NCBI RefSeq assembly: GCF_002150685.1 | Contig: NZ_MSSW01000001.1 | Span: 124,001 to 188,000 of the forward strand | Direction of reading: 5' to 3' | DNA length: 64,000 bases | From: Algoriphagus antarcticus | Lineage (GTDB): Bacteria > Bacteroidota > Bacteroidia > Cytophagales > Cyclobacteriaceae | Part shown: in pieces, positions 17,840-26,452 of the stretch | How the letters are laid out: the number at the start of each line of letters is the position of its first letter | Position numbering within the stretch: the stretch's first letter is position 1 | Translations under genes and position numbers: made by a program | The notes under the pieces: generated by a model | The model's input: the letters and a program-made list of their open reading frames with translations, nothing else | What the model was told of the DNA's origin: nothing | Database searches by the model: none

Positions 17840-18113
17840 GCCCTTAGATCCCCTTTTACATTCACAGTTGCGCTTGGCAGTCATGTCTTTACTGATCAGT
17901 GTGGAGTCAGCTGAATTCACTTTTCTGAAAGAGAAAACCGAATCTACAGCAGGAAATTTGAGCGTGCAGTTGGATAAGCTAGATAAGGCGGGGTACATCA
18001 AGATTACCAAATCCTTCAGGGGAAAACGCCCGCTAACTACCTGTGAAATAACCCAAACGGGCCTCCAGGCATTTGAGAGCTATGTGGAAAATCTTAAGAA
18101 TTACATCAAATAA
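17826..18113 (+). CDS. Winged-helix transcriptional regulator (HTH_34 type)
   Basis: 95 aa, GTG start within the previous gene. A single winged helix: LLHSQLRLAVMSLLISVESA, FTFLKEKTESTAGNLSVQLD as the recognition helix, and a wing (SFRGKRPLTTCEITQTGLQA). No sensor domain is present. Such stand-alone proteins dimerise and usually repress their own operon. The matching palindromes in front of this operon and of the next gene make those its probable sites. Confidence 0.85.
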   Translation: MSEFKPLDPLLHSQLRLAVMSLLISVESAEFTFLKEKTESTAGNLSVQLDKLDKAGYIKITKSFRGKRPLTTCEITQTGLQAFESYVENLKNYIK

Positions 18114-18130
18114 AAAAATTTGAAACATTA

Positions 18131-18145
18131 GTTTATAGTATAAAC
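18131..18145. promoter_or_regulatory. Palindromic operator, copy 2
   Basis: GTTTATAGTATAAAC, again a perfect 7-bp inverted repeat with one central base, followed by CTATTTA. It starts 30 bp before the ATG of the DUF1579-like gene and 15 bp after the regulator stop codon. Confidence 0.75.
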
Positions 18146-18160
18146 CTATTTATAGAAATT

Positions 18161-18721
18161 ATGAAAAAATTAATCTTCCTCATTATTACGCTAGCTTCAA
18201 CGCTAAGCATGACGAATGGTCAAAGTAGTGAAACTGATAGCACCGCTCAAGCAGAGGTAAAAAAATTAGCCTTTATGGTCGGTGAATGGAAAGGAACTGG
18301 ATGGATGATGGGTCAGGATCAAGTGAAGCGGTCATTTGATCAAACTGAAAAAGTCAAGTTTAAATTAGACTCCACTGCCATTTTAATAGAAGGAGAGGGC
18401 AAATCAGGTGGAAAAGTAATCCACGATGCGTTGGCAATCCTTACCTCTCAAGGAGAAAGTGATCAATATGATTTTCAGTCTTTTCTACCATCAGGTCAAA
18501 AAGGCACTTTCAAATCCGAATTAATAGAGGGAGTTTATTACTGGTATCCAACAGATTTTATTCGCTACATCATTCGCATCAATGAGCAAGGGCAATGGTT
18601 TGAAATCGGAGAAATTAATAAAGGTGGAAATTGGTATCAGTTCTTTGAAATGACGCTGGATAGGAAAAAGGGGGGAAATCGCCTTTTATGGAAAAAAGAT
18701 AGTTACATCCTCATCGATTGA
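18161..18721 (+). CDS. Secreted DUF1579-like protein
   Basis: 186 aa with a signal peptide (MKKLIFLIITLASTLSMTNG). The mature part has the pattern of DUF1579 and similar lipocalin-like proteins (LAFMVGEWKGTGWMM, DSTAILIEGEGKSGGKVIHD, YYWYPTDFIRYIIRI). A small ligand-binding barrel is likely and the ligand is unknown. It has its own operator copy just upstream and so is expected to be co-regulated with the membrane-protein operon. Confidence 0.7.
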   Translation: MKKLIFLIITLASTLSMTNGQSSETDSTAQAEVKKLAFMVGEWKGTGWMMGQDQVKRSFDQTEKVKFKLDSTAILIEGEGKSGGKVIHDALAILTSQGESDQYDFQSFLPSGQKGTFKSELIEGVYYWYPTDFIRYIIRINEQGQWFEIGEINKGGNWYQFFEMTLDRKKGGNRLLWKKDSYILID

Positions 18722-18728
18722 AAATTCC

Positions 18729-18886
18729 TTATATGTGTATCCGTATATCTACAAGTAATCTCTTGGAATCGATGTACGAAATTTAAATTTAGGGATCTAC
18801 GTTTCTCAAGGGCGACTATGGGAGATTTTCATTTCCTGAAACCGGACTCTATTCTGGTACGTGCATTCAGGCGGATACACATATAA
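18729..18886. repeat. 15-bp inverted repeat bounding ~130 bp of non-coding DNA
   Basis: TTATATGTGTATCCG at 18729-18743 and its exact complement CGGATACACATATAA at 18872-18886. The interior codes for nothing recognisable. The arrangement is like a small terminal-inverted-repeat element (MITE-like), but only one copy is in the window and no target duplication is clear. Confidence 0.45.
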
Positions 18887-18978
18887 TACAAATACTTGTT
18901 GTGACCATCTACAACTTCTAACTAGTTTGTTTTCAGTTATTCTGAGTCGAGGAAGATTATAAAAAATATCTTTGCTGT

Positions 18979-19230
18979 ATGATATTCCAAATAATTGGCT
19001 GGTTAGGCGCATTTCTCTTCATTTTCTCATATTTCCTCCTCGCCAGAGGCATTTGGAAACAGGAGCAGCCAAGGTATCACGTATTCAACTTACTGGGAGC
19101 TATTTGCCTAGTCATCAATGCGCTCCATTTTTCAGATCCAGCAAATGTAGCAGTCAATGGCGTTTGGGCTGGAATCGCGATTATGGCACTTTACAAGTGC
19201 TGGACTTCGTATTTTCGAAGTAAGTCATAA
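18979..19230 (+). CDS. Small CBU_0592-type membrane protein
   Basis: 83 aa with three hydrophobic helices (FQIIGWLGAFLFIFSYFLLA, VFNLLGAICLVINALHF, AVNGVWAGIAIMALYKCW), matching the CBU_0592-like membrane family. Function unknown. Its 3' end overlaps the convergent TetR gene by 40 bp, which is unusual but both frames look real. Confidence 0.7.
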   Translation: MIFQIIGWLGAFLFIFSYFLLARGIWKQEQPRYHVFNLLGAICLVINALHFSDPANVAVNGVWAGIAIMALYKCWTSYFRSKS

Positions 19231-19793
19231 ACCTGACTTTTATAGGCTTCTATCTTCCGATCATAGATTTCCTCATCGTCTATCATTGACAGGTAATAAT
19301 AAGCTCCCTCTACTACCACAAAAATTTGCTCGGCAAGTAACTCAGTATCTTTTCCTTCTAGTTTTTCATCACGGTCTAGAATATCCTTTAATGATTCGCG
19401 GAGTTTATCATGGAGCAATCGATATTCTCTTTTGATCCGATCATTTCTGAAAATCAGACTATAGCAGCTGTAAAATACACCATCATCAAAAAGTAGATTC
19501 CAATCTCTTGAAAAAAGGCTGTCCACAAATGTTTGTGGATCCGCATAGTTTTTGGTTTCCAGCTCTTTAATTACAGGCTCATAGATCCGTAAGTACTGAT
19601 CTAAAATGTGTAAAATCAAATTAGAGATCAAAATTTCTCGGGTTGGAAAGTAATGCATCACCAGACTTGGAGGCATCCCAAGATGCTTGCCGATCTTAGC
19701 TATCGATGTGTTTTCCAGTCCGTTCTGTACTGAGAGTTCATAAAATCCCTCGATAATTTTCTTTTTTCTTTCATTTGAGATTCTGTTAGTCAT
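19191..19793 (-). CDS. TetR-family regulator of the SusCD/phosphoesterase locus
   Basis: 200 aa. The N-terminal TetR helix-turn-helix is clear (RKKKIIEGFYELSVQNGLEN, TSIAKIGKHLGMPPSLVMHY, FPTREILISNLI). The C-terminal ligand domain is helical (LLAEQIFVVVEGAYYYLSMI). It is divergent from the Tat phosphoesterase gene with an identical operator in the shared promoter region, and a second copy lies before susC. It probably represses both units and itself, released by a pathway-related ligand (inference). Confidence 0.88.
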   Translation of the reverse strand: MTNRISNERKKKIIEGFYELSVQNGLENTSIAKIGKHLGMPPSLVMHYFPTREILISNLILHILDQYLRIYEPVIKELETKNYADPQTFVDSLFSRDWNLLFDDGVFYSCYSLIFRNDRIKREYRLLHDKLRESLKDILDRDEKLEGKDTELLAEQIFVVVEGAYYYLSMIDDEEIYDRKIEAYKSQVYDLLRKYEVQHL

Positions 19794-19869
19794 ATTATCA
19801 AAGTATTAAAAGAACATTAAATGAATTGATGAGGATGTAAAATTCGTTGGAAACATCAAAACCAATATA

Positions 19870-19891
19870 TAATATTGAATGAACGTTCAAT
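19870..19891. promoter_or_regulatory. Putative TetR operator, copy 1
   Basis: Core TTGAATGAACGTTCAA with the 10-bp palindrome TGAACGTTCA. 22 bases including flanks are identical to 21226-21247. It lies between the divergent TetR and phosphoesterase genes, 77 bp from the TetR start. Confidence 0.8.
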
Positions 19892-20014
19892 TTATGATTT
19901 TAAAACTATTTGCAAAAATTATCCTTATAAAGTTGGGTAGAGAATTTAGGGAATGAATAAACTCCAAGCTCCTTCAAGATTTCTATGATAAAAGAAAGCA
20001 CTAAAAACATAAAA

Positions 20015-20911
20015 ATGAAAAGAAGAAAATTTTTGTCCAATAGTGCAGGTTTGGTTGTGGGGGCTAGCACGCCTTTAGTTGCATATTCAGCCGCTGATAA
20101 CAGCCATTCCAAATCCCCTGTTCTCACAATAGCACACATCACAGATGTGCATATTCGACCTGAAAAAGGGATCCCAGCAAGAGCTATTAACTGGCTCAAA
20201 ATCACACAAAGACATAAGCCTGATTTCTATCTAAATGGTGGGGATAGTATTCATGATGCTTCCTATGATGAAGTAACACGCCAGCGAACATTGGAACAGT
20301 GGGAAGTCTGGGATCAATTTCGATCGGAGCTTCAGAATGCCAACGTTTACAGCTGTATCGGAAACCACGACCCCTGGTGGGACGCGCCTTCCAAAGAAGA
20401 CGAAATGTACGGCAAACCCTATGTGGTAAAGCGGTTGCAGATACCTTACTCTTACTACAGTTTTGATCAAAAAGGCTGGCATTTTATAATTTTAGATGGA
20501 AATCATGAAGGAATTAGCCTTGGTGAAGATCAGATGAAATGGTTAGAAAATGACCTAGCAAGTTTAGCTTCAAATACTCCGACACTAATCATGTCACATT
20601 TCCCGATTACGTCTATAACCAACGACTTGGTGGGTGGACAGCATAGTGATCATAGAGAGTTGAAAAGTCTTTTCTATAAACATAAAGAGAAAGTACGTGT
20701 CTGTCTCAGCGGCCACCAACACCTTTTGGACCGGACTTGGTATAACGGCGTTCATTATTTCTGCAACGGCGCTTTGAGTGGTTTTTGGTGGGGAGATGGA
20801 GATGAGCATTCCGCAGGCAAACAATATTATTTAGAAACTCCTCCAGGCTTTGCAATCCTTAAGCTCTATGCCGACGGCGCTGTAGAAAATGAATATTTCC
20901 CAATGACCTAA
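20015..20911 (+). CDS. Tat-exported calcineurin-type phosphoesterase
   Basis: About 298 aa from the ATG at 20015. A twin-arginine signal (MKRRKFLSNSAGLVVGA) precedes a metallophosphoesterase domain with all metal motifs: DVHIRP, GGDSIHD, GNHDPWW, SHFP and GHQH. These enzymes hydrolyse phosphomonoesters or phosphodiesters with two metal ions. An export signal plus control by the same operator as susC-susD points to cleavage of an extracytoplasmic phosphate ester as part of nutrient use. An ATG ten codons upstream would place extra residues before the Tat motif and is less likely. Confidence 0.88.
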   Translation: MKRRKFLSNSAGLVVGASTPLVAYSAADNSHSKSPVLTIAHITDVHIRPEKGIPARAINWLKITQRHKPDFYLNGGDSIHDASYDEVTRQRTLEQWEVWDQFRSELQNANVYSCIGNHDPWWDAPSKEDEMYGKPYVVKRLQIPYSYYSFDQKGWHFIILDGNHEGISLGEDQMKWLENDLASLASNTPTLIMSHFPITSITNDLVGGQHSDHRELKSLFYKHKEKVRVCLSGHQHLLDRTWYNGVHYFCNGALSGFWWGDGDEHSAGKQYYLETPPGFAILKLYADGAVENEYFPMT

Positions 20912-21318
20912 TAGTAGTATTCCCTTTATCTCTTTTTTAAGCCACTGTTTCTGATGCTTTTTTATTTATCCACCAATAGCTCTCCTGCGAAGTGAATAAA
21001 TCATCAAATAAGCTTAATGAAAACTTGTTCTATAATTCTTACTATGAAAATATATTTTTTCAATATTTAAAGAATTTCAAGGCTCACATGGAGTTCAATT
21101 TTCATAAACACCAACCTTGTTATTCTATCTTTTCGAAATTGTGAAGCTTTGCATTTCATTGTTATTCAATCATTAAATTAAGACTATTTGAAATATAATT
21201 CCTTTGATTATACGATATCAATATTTAATATTGAATGAACGTTCAATAAAATTTTATTCATTCAAATTCAGTTTAAGGAAAATTTTGGTGAAATAGACCT
21301 TAGTTAAATCAATCGTAT
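20912..21318. other. Promoter region of the susC-susD operon
   Basis: AT-rich stretch without a gene. Apart from the operator copy at 21226-21247 nothing distinctive was found. The operator lies 71 bp before the susC start codon, a plausible distance for overlap with the promoter or early leader. Confidence 0.5.
21226..21247. promoter_or_regulatory. Putative TetR operator, copy 2
   Basis: Identical over 22 bases to the copy at 19870-19891 (core TTGAATGAACGTTCAA), in the same orientation relative to the downstream gene. Confidence 0.8.
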
Positions 21319-24300
21319 ATGGAAGATTATGTACAACATCCTTCCTTTTGGAAGAGGAAAATCAAAGGGATCAGCACAATGATCTTGATGATGTTTTTGA
21401 TCAATTTCTATTCATTAGCCCAAGGGCAGGTGACTGGAAAAGTGACCGACAGGTCTGGTCTAGGCATGCCTGGAGTTTCTGTTTTGATCAAGGGAACTCA
21501 AACAGGATCAATTACTGACCTTGATGGATCCTATTCCATCGTAATTCAATCAGAAGATGCCGTTTTGGTATTCTCCTTTATCGGTTTCGAGTCAATCGAA
21601 AAGCCAATTACCGGATTGAGCGTCATTGATGTGGAGATGAAAGAATCAGACACCCTTCTAGAACAGGTAGTAGTAGTCGGTTATGGAACTCAGAAGAAAG
21701 TAAACGTAACGGGTGCTGTGGACCAATTGGCTGGTGAAGATATCGCCAACCGACCTATTGCCAATGTGGTTCAAGGTCTTCAGGGTATGAGTCCGGGACT
21801 AAACATTACCTACCAAGGTGGTAAACCAGGCACTGTTCCTACTATCAATATTCGTGGTTTTACTTCAATTAATGGTGGTGGGCCATTGATCGTGATCGAT
21901 GGAATCCCAGGAAATGAAAGTGATTTATTGAGACTGAGTCCATCAGATATTGATTCATACTCGGTGCTAAGAGATGCAGCATCTGCGGCCATCTATGGAG
22001 CTAGGGCCGCTTTTGGAGTGATTTTGATTACTACAAAAAATGGTACTGAAGGAAAACAGAAGATTTCATACAATAGCTATTTTGCATGGGGCAAGCCTTC
22101 CGTACTTCCAGAAGCGGTAACTGATCCATACATCTACTCCAGAGTTTTGGAGACGTCTACCAACAATACGCCTTGGGATTATGTGAACTATTCAGATGAG
22201 CATTATCAATGGGCGAAAGAACGTTCAAATGACCCATCAATCGAGGACACCAGACTTGACCCTACCAATCCTAATCTATGGGATTACATGGGAAGTAATA
22301 ACTGGAACGACTACTTTTTCAATTCATCCAGTTTTTCTACAAACCAAAGCCTTTCTATAAGTGGTAACAGCGGTGGAAAAATGCCAATTGGATATTATGT
22401 GTCGGGAGATTATACCAAAGAAAATGGCCTTAATAAACTGGCACCGGATTATTGGGATCGCTATTCGTTGAGAGCAAAAATAGATTTGAAGCCATTGGAA
22501 TGGCTTTCGGTAGATAACAACTTGAACATCTACCAGACTGAGCGGGCTGATCCTACCAATGATATTACTGATATCTATTTCTTACAACCAACGGATGTGG
22601 CCAAAAACCCTGATGGAAGCTGGGCAAATACCAGTGCAGGTAGAGCGGCAGCACAATTAGTAGATGGTGGCAGAAATCAAGAAGATTTGATAGGCTTTCA
22701 GGATATCATTCAGGCAACAGCGTCCTTTCTGGATGGTGATTTGAATTTCACCGGTCGGGGCAGCTTCAAAAGAGAGCAATGGAAATATCACTGGGATCAG
22801 AGAAAATACAACATTGGTTTTGGCCCTGAAGACATTAGGACTGAAGGTGGCGCAGGTTCTGTGATAGAAAGAAATGGTACTTTGACCAATACCATTTTTG
22901 ATCTTTTTGGAAAATATTCTAAGACTTTGGGCGAACATAGATTTGACCTCTTAGCTGGATACAACCAAGAGAACTACGAGTATTCTACCATTCAGGCAGA
23001 AAGAAGAGTATTGATTTCCTCTTCTCTTCCTTACATCGGATTGACTACAGGAGATGCGTTTGTCACTCCTTCTTATAGTACGTATGCTTTGCGCAGTGGA
23101 TTTGGAAGAATAAATTACTCATTCAAAAATCGATATATTCTTGAAGTGAACGGGAGATACGATGGCTCTTCAAGATTCCCGAGTGATAACCGCTGGGGCT
23201 TCTTCCCATCTATATCTGGTTCTTGGCTGGTAATGGACGAGGGATTTTTCTCCGGCTTGACGAATGTCGTCTCTACCTTTAAGCTGAGAGCTTCATATGG
23301 TAGCCTTGGCAATCAAAACGTATCTAATTTTGGATACATCCAGTCTTTGCCTACCGGGCTTTCTAACTACTTAATCGGTGGAAACAGACAGACGGTGATC
23401 ACTTCATCGCCATCATTGGCTGTAGATCCCACTAATTATACTTGGGAAAAGGTAATTACCAACAACATTGGACTTGATTTTGGTATGTTAGGTGATCGAG
23501 TATCTGGTACGTTTGATTATTTCATCAGAGATACCAAAGGGATGCTTACGGACCCTGTGGAGCTACCAGCAGTACTGGGCACAAGTCCTCCAAAGCAAAA
23601 TGCGGCTGATCTCAGAACCAAGGGTTTTGAACTTTCTTTGGGATACAGAGACCAATTTGGAAATGCTTCCAATCCTGTAAAGTTTACTATAAAAGCAATC
23701 CTATCTGATTCCAGATCATATATCACCAGCTTCCAAAACGAAAATCAACTCTTCTCAAATTACAGAGTCGGCCAAGAAATTGGAGAAATCTGGGGTTTGG
23801 TAAATAATGGGATTATGGAAAATGAAACTGAAATCGAACAGCTAGACCAATCAGCTATTGTCCCGTGGGGAGCTATTGCTGTAGTGCCAGGCTGGCCAAA
23901 ATATAAGGATCTGAACGGAGATGGTAAAATAGAACAAGGGCAAACTGCAGTTGATCCAAAAGACTTGACTTTGATCGGAAACATATCTGCTAGATATCGC
24001 TATGGGTTCAATGTAAATATGGATTTCAGTGGCTTTGACCTTTCCATTTTCCTACAAGGAGTAGGCAAAAGAGATTATTACCCAAGACATTATCTCTATT
24101 GGGGGCCATATCAGCAGCCTTATGCAAATATCTATCCTTGGAACCTGGATTTCTACCGAGGACAACCAGACAGTGAAGCGTTGATGGCGCAGCATTCTCA
24201 GTCTTACATCGATGCTGGCTTAGCAGAGCAAAATTTAGATTCAGAATTCCCGGTGCTTCAAGCATGGCTTGCAGACAACAACTATGGCTCAGGCTTAGAT

Positions 24301-24552
24301 ATTTCTCAAACCAAATACCTTCAAAATGCAGCGTATTTGAGAGTAAAGAATATCACATTGGGTTATAGTTTCCCTACTGCAGTGCTTGAAAAATTGAATG
24401 TCAGCAGGATCAGATTTTATGTGTCAGGTGAGAATATTTTTGAATTTTCTCCAATCAAGGACTTTATAGATCCTGAGGCTATCAATGATGGCTATGGATG
24501 GGCTTACCCATTCCAGAGAAAATTCTCTTTCGGAGTTAATATCGATTTGTAA
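21319..24552 (+). CDS. SusC/RagA-family TonB-dependent outer-membrane transporter
   Basis: 1077 aa. Signal region, then a carboxypeptidase-regulatory-like (CarboxypepD_reg-like) domain (GQVTGKVTDRSGLGMPGVSV) and the SusC signature VVVVGYGTQKKVNVTGAV leading into the plug (IRGFTSINGGGPLIVIDGIP, RDAASAAIYGARAAFGVILI). A 22-strand barrel follows, ending in FGVNIDL with the C-terminal aromatic/hydrophobic strand. It works with the SusD lipoprotein encoded eight bases downstream to import a large or bulky substrate using TonB energy. Phosphoesterases at both sides suggest the substrate is a phosphate ester rather than a plain glycan. Confidence 0.95.
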   Translation: MEDYVQHPSFWKRKIKGISTMILMMFLINFYSLAQGQVTGKVTDRSGLGMPGVSVLIKGTQTGSITDLDGSYSIVIQSEDAVLVFSFIGFESIEKPITGLSVIDVEMKESDTLLEQVVVVGYGTQKKVNVTGAVDQLAGEDIANRPIANVVQGLQGMSPGLNITYQGGKPGTVPTINIRGFTSINGGGPLIVIDGIPGNESDLLRLSPSDIDSYSVLRDAASAAIYGARAAFGVILITTKNGTEGKQKISYNSYFAWGKPSVLPEAVTDPYIYSRVLETSTNNTPWDYVNYSDEHYQWAKERSNDPSIEDTRLDPTNPNLWDYMGSNNWNDYFFNSSSFSTNQSLSISGNSGGKMPIGYYVSGDYTKENGLNKLAPDYWDRYSLRAKIDLKPLEWLSVDNNLNIYQTERADPTNDITDIYFLQPTDVAKNPDGSWANTSAGRAAAQLVDGGRNQEDLIGFQDIIQATASFLDGDLNFTGRGSFKREQWKYHWDQRKYNIGFGPEDIRTEGGAGSVIERNGTLTNTIFDLFGKYSKTLGEHRFDLLAGYNQENYEYSTIQAERRVLISSSLPYIGLTTGDAFVTPSYSTYALRSGFGRINYSFKNRYILEVNGRYDGSSRFPSDNRWGFFPSISGSWLVMDEGFFSGLTNVVSTFKLRASYGSLGNQNVSNFGYIQSLPTGLSNYLIGGNRQTVITSSPSLAVDPTNYTWEKVITNNIGLDFGMLGDRVSGTFDYFIRDTKGMLTDPVELPAVLGTSPPKQNAADLRTKGFELSLGYRDQFGNASNPVKFTIKAILSDSRSYITSFQNENQLFSNYRVGQEIGEIWGLVNNGIMENETEIEQLDQSAIVPWGAIAVVPGWPKYKDLNGDGKIEQGQTAVDPKDLTLIGNISARYRYGFNVNMDFSGFDLSIFLQGVGKRDYYPRHYLYWGPYQQPYANIYPWNLDFYRGQPDSEALMAQHSQSYIDAGLAEQNLDSEFPVLQAWLADNNYGSGLDISQTKYLQNAAYLRVKNITLGYSFPTAVLEKLNVSRIRFYVSGENIFEFSPIKDFIDPEAINDGYGWAYPFQRKFSFGVNIDL

Positions 24553-24559
24553 TTAAGAA

Positions 24560-26362
24560 ATGAATAAGATCATGAAAAAATATATCGTCCTACTAAGTGC
24601 AGTGTTGGCTATAACTTCCTGCAACGATGATTTTCTAGATAGGTATCCGCAGACTGCTGTGGCACCTGAAGAGTTTTTTAAGTCTGAAGAAGATCTTGAG
24701 CTCTATGTAAACGGACTGCTGACCATGCCTGGAACGGGCAGCTACCAAGCTGATCAAAGCAGCGATAATATGGCAACAACAGGGGCTATAGAAATCAAAA
24801 ATATCATGACTGGGTCACCAAGCTCTCAAACACTAACTGGTGGCTGGAACTGGGGAACGTTGAGAAACATCAATTATTTCCTAGACAATTTTGAGAAAGC
24901 GGTCGCCTCAGAAGAAGCTATATCCCACTACGTTGGTTTGGCCAGATATTATAGAGCGGTGTTTTACTTCGGAATGGTGAAGAGATATTCAGATGTACCA
25001 TGGTATGAAACAACCCTTGGCCCAAGTGATGAAGAGCTATATAAAGGTCGCGATTCCCGTGAAATGGTGGTGGCAAAAATGATTGAAGACTTGGAGTACG
25101 CCACAGCAAATGTAAGAGACGCTGTGCCAACTGGAACTCCTAATGTATGGGCAGTAAAAGCTTTTTATTCCAGAGTTGCTCTTTATGAAGGAACTTATCG
25201 CAAATATCATCCAGAACTCGGATTGGAGGCATCTTCTACTGAACTTCTGCAAAAAGCCAGAGATATCTCAAAGGAGATCATGAATTCAGGATTATACAGA
25301 ATTTATTCGACTGGAAATCCAAGTGCAGATTATGCCGCCCTGTTTGGAAGTGATAATCTCATGGGGAATCCTGAAGTGATACTCGCAAATCCTTACGATG
25401 TGAACAAGGATCGAAATGGAGACATCAACTATACGGTCTTTGGTGACTATGAGCAATCTCCTTCCCGAGATTTGGTAATGAGCTATTTGATGAGTGATGG
25501 CTCTAGGTTTTCCGAAATTACTGCCTTTGAAACGCTGGAATTTGTTGAAGAATTTCAAAACAGAGATCCTCGTTTGATGCAGACGATCGCATACCCTGGA
25601 TGGGTGCGCCAGCCAAATACCACGGCCTATATACAGGCTCTGAACAAAAACTTTACTGGCTATCATCAACTGAAAGGGTATCAGAATACCATTGATAATG
25701 TGGTCGCAGGAAGTAAGGATTTTCCCGCATATCGCTATGCGGAGGTTCTTTTGACATTTGCCGAATCCAAAGTAGAGTTGAATGAGGTGACTCAGGGAGA
25801 TCTGGATATATCCATCAACCTCTTGAGAAAAAGAGCCGGAATTCCGGATCTTAGTTTGACTGATGCAAATTCAGATCCTGATCCATTTCTGAGAAATAAA
25901 TATCCAAATCTTTCCGGATCAAACTTTGGTGTTTTACTAGAAATTCGAAGAGAGAGAAGGGTGGAGCTTGCAATGGAAGGCTATAGGTATGACGACTTGA
26001 TGAGGTGGCATGCCGGAAAGTTAATGGCGCGTATTCCGCAGGGAATGTATTTCTCTGGTCTGGGTAAATATGATTTGACGGGTGATGGTGTAGAAGATGT
26101 GATCTTGGTAAGCAAGAACACCACCATTCCGGTAGGAGATGAAAAAGTAAAAAACAGCCTTGGAGTCACCTTGATCTATTACAAAGCAGGAACTATCGAT
26201 GAGAATGTAGATGTGTTCTTAGAAAATGGGGAAAACGGTGGAATGATGGTAACAGAATCAAAAACTAGGACTTTTGAGGAACCAAAATACTATTATCGTC
26301 CAGTGCCTATTCAGCAAGTGACTCTTAATCCTAACTTGGAGCAGATTTTCGGCTGGAATTAA
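24560..26362 (+). CDS. SusD/RagB-family surface lipoprotein
   Basis: 600 aa. Lipobox LAITSC near residue 20, then SusD features: DFLDRYPQTAVAPEEFFKSE, LRNINYFLDNFEKA, RYYRAVFYFGMVKRYSDVPW, and a C-terminal RRERRVELAMEGYRYDDLMR with RPVPIQQVTLNPNLEQIFGW. It caps the SusC barrel and selects the substrate. Long for the family average but all parts are present. In operon with SusC (eight bases apart) and the phosphodiesterase (90 bases downstream). Confidence 0.95.
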   Translation: MNKIMKKYIVLLSAVLAITSCNDDFLDRYPQTAVAPEEFFKSEEDLELYVNGLLTMPGTGSYQADQSSDNMATTGAIEIKNIMTGSPSSQTLTGGWNWGTLRNINYFLDNFEKAVASEEAISHYVGLARYYRAVFYFGMVKRYSDVPWYETTLGPSDEELYKGRDSREMVVAKMIEDLEYATANVRDAVPTGTPNVWAVKAFYSRVALYEGTYRKYHPELGLEASSTELLQKARDISKEIMNSGLYRIYSTGNPSADYAALFGSDNLMGNPEVILANPYDVNKDRNGDINYTVFGDYEQSPSRDLVMSYLMSDGSRFSEITAFETLEFVEEFQNRDPRLMQTIAYPGWVRQPNTTAYIQALNKNFTGYHQLKGYQNTIDNVVAGSKDFPAYRYAEVLLTFAESKVELNEVTQGDLDISINLLRKRAGIPDLSLTDANSDPDPFLRNKYPNLSGSNFGVLLEIRRERRVELAMEGYRYDDLMRWHAGKLMARIPQGMYFSGLGKYDLTGDGVEDVILVSKNTTIPVGDEKVKNSLGVTLIYYKAGTIDENVDVFLENGENGGMMVTESKTRTFEEPKYYYRPVPIQQVTLNPNLEQIFGWN

Positions 26363-26452
26363 CACTGAATTGTGAACTGGCAAAGTGGCTTGACTCCTTG
26401 GGTCAGGCCACTTCCATATAAGAAGAACTAAGGATCAAAAATTAAAAGAAGA

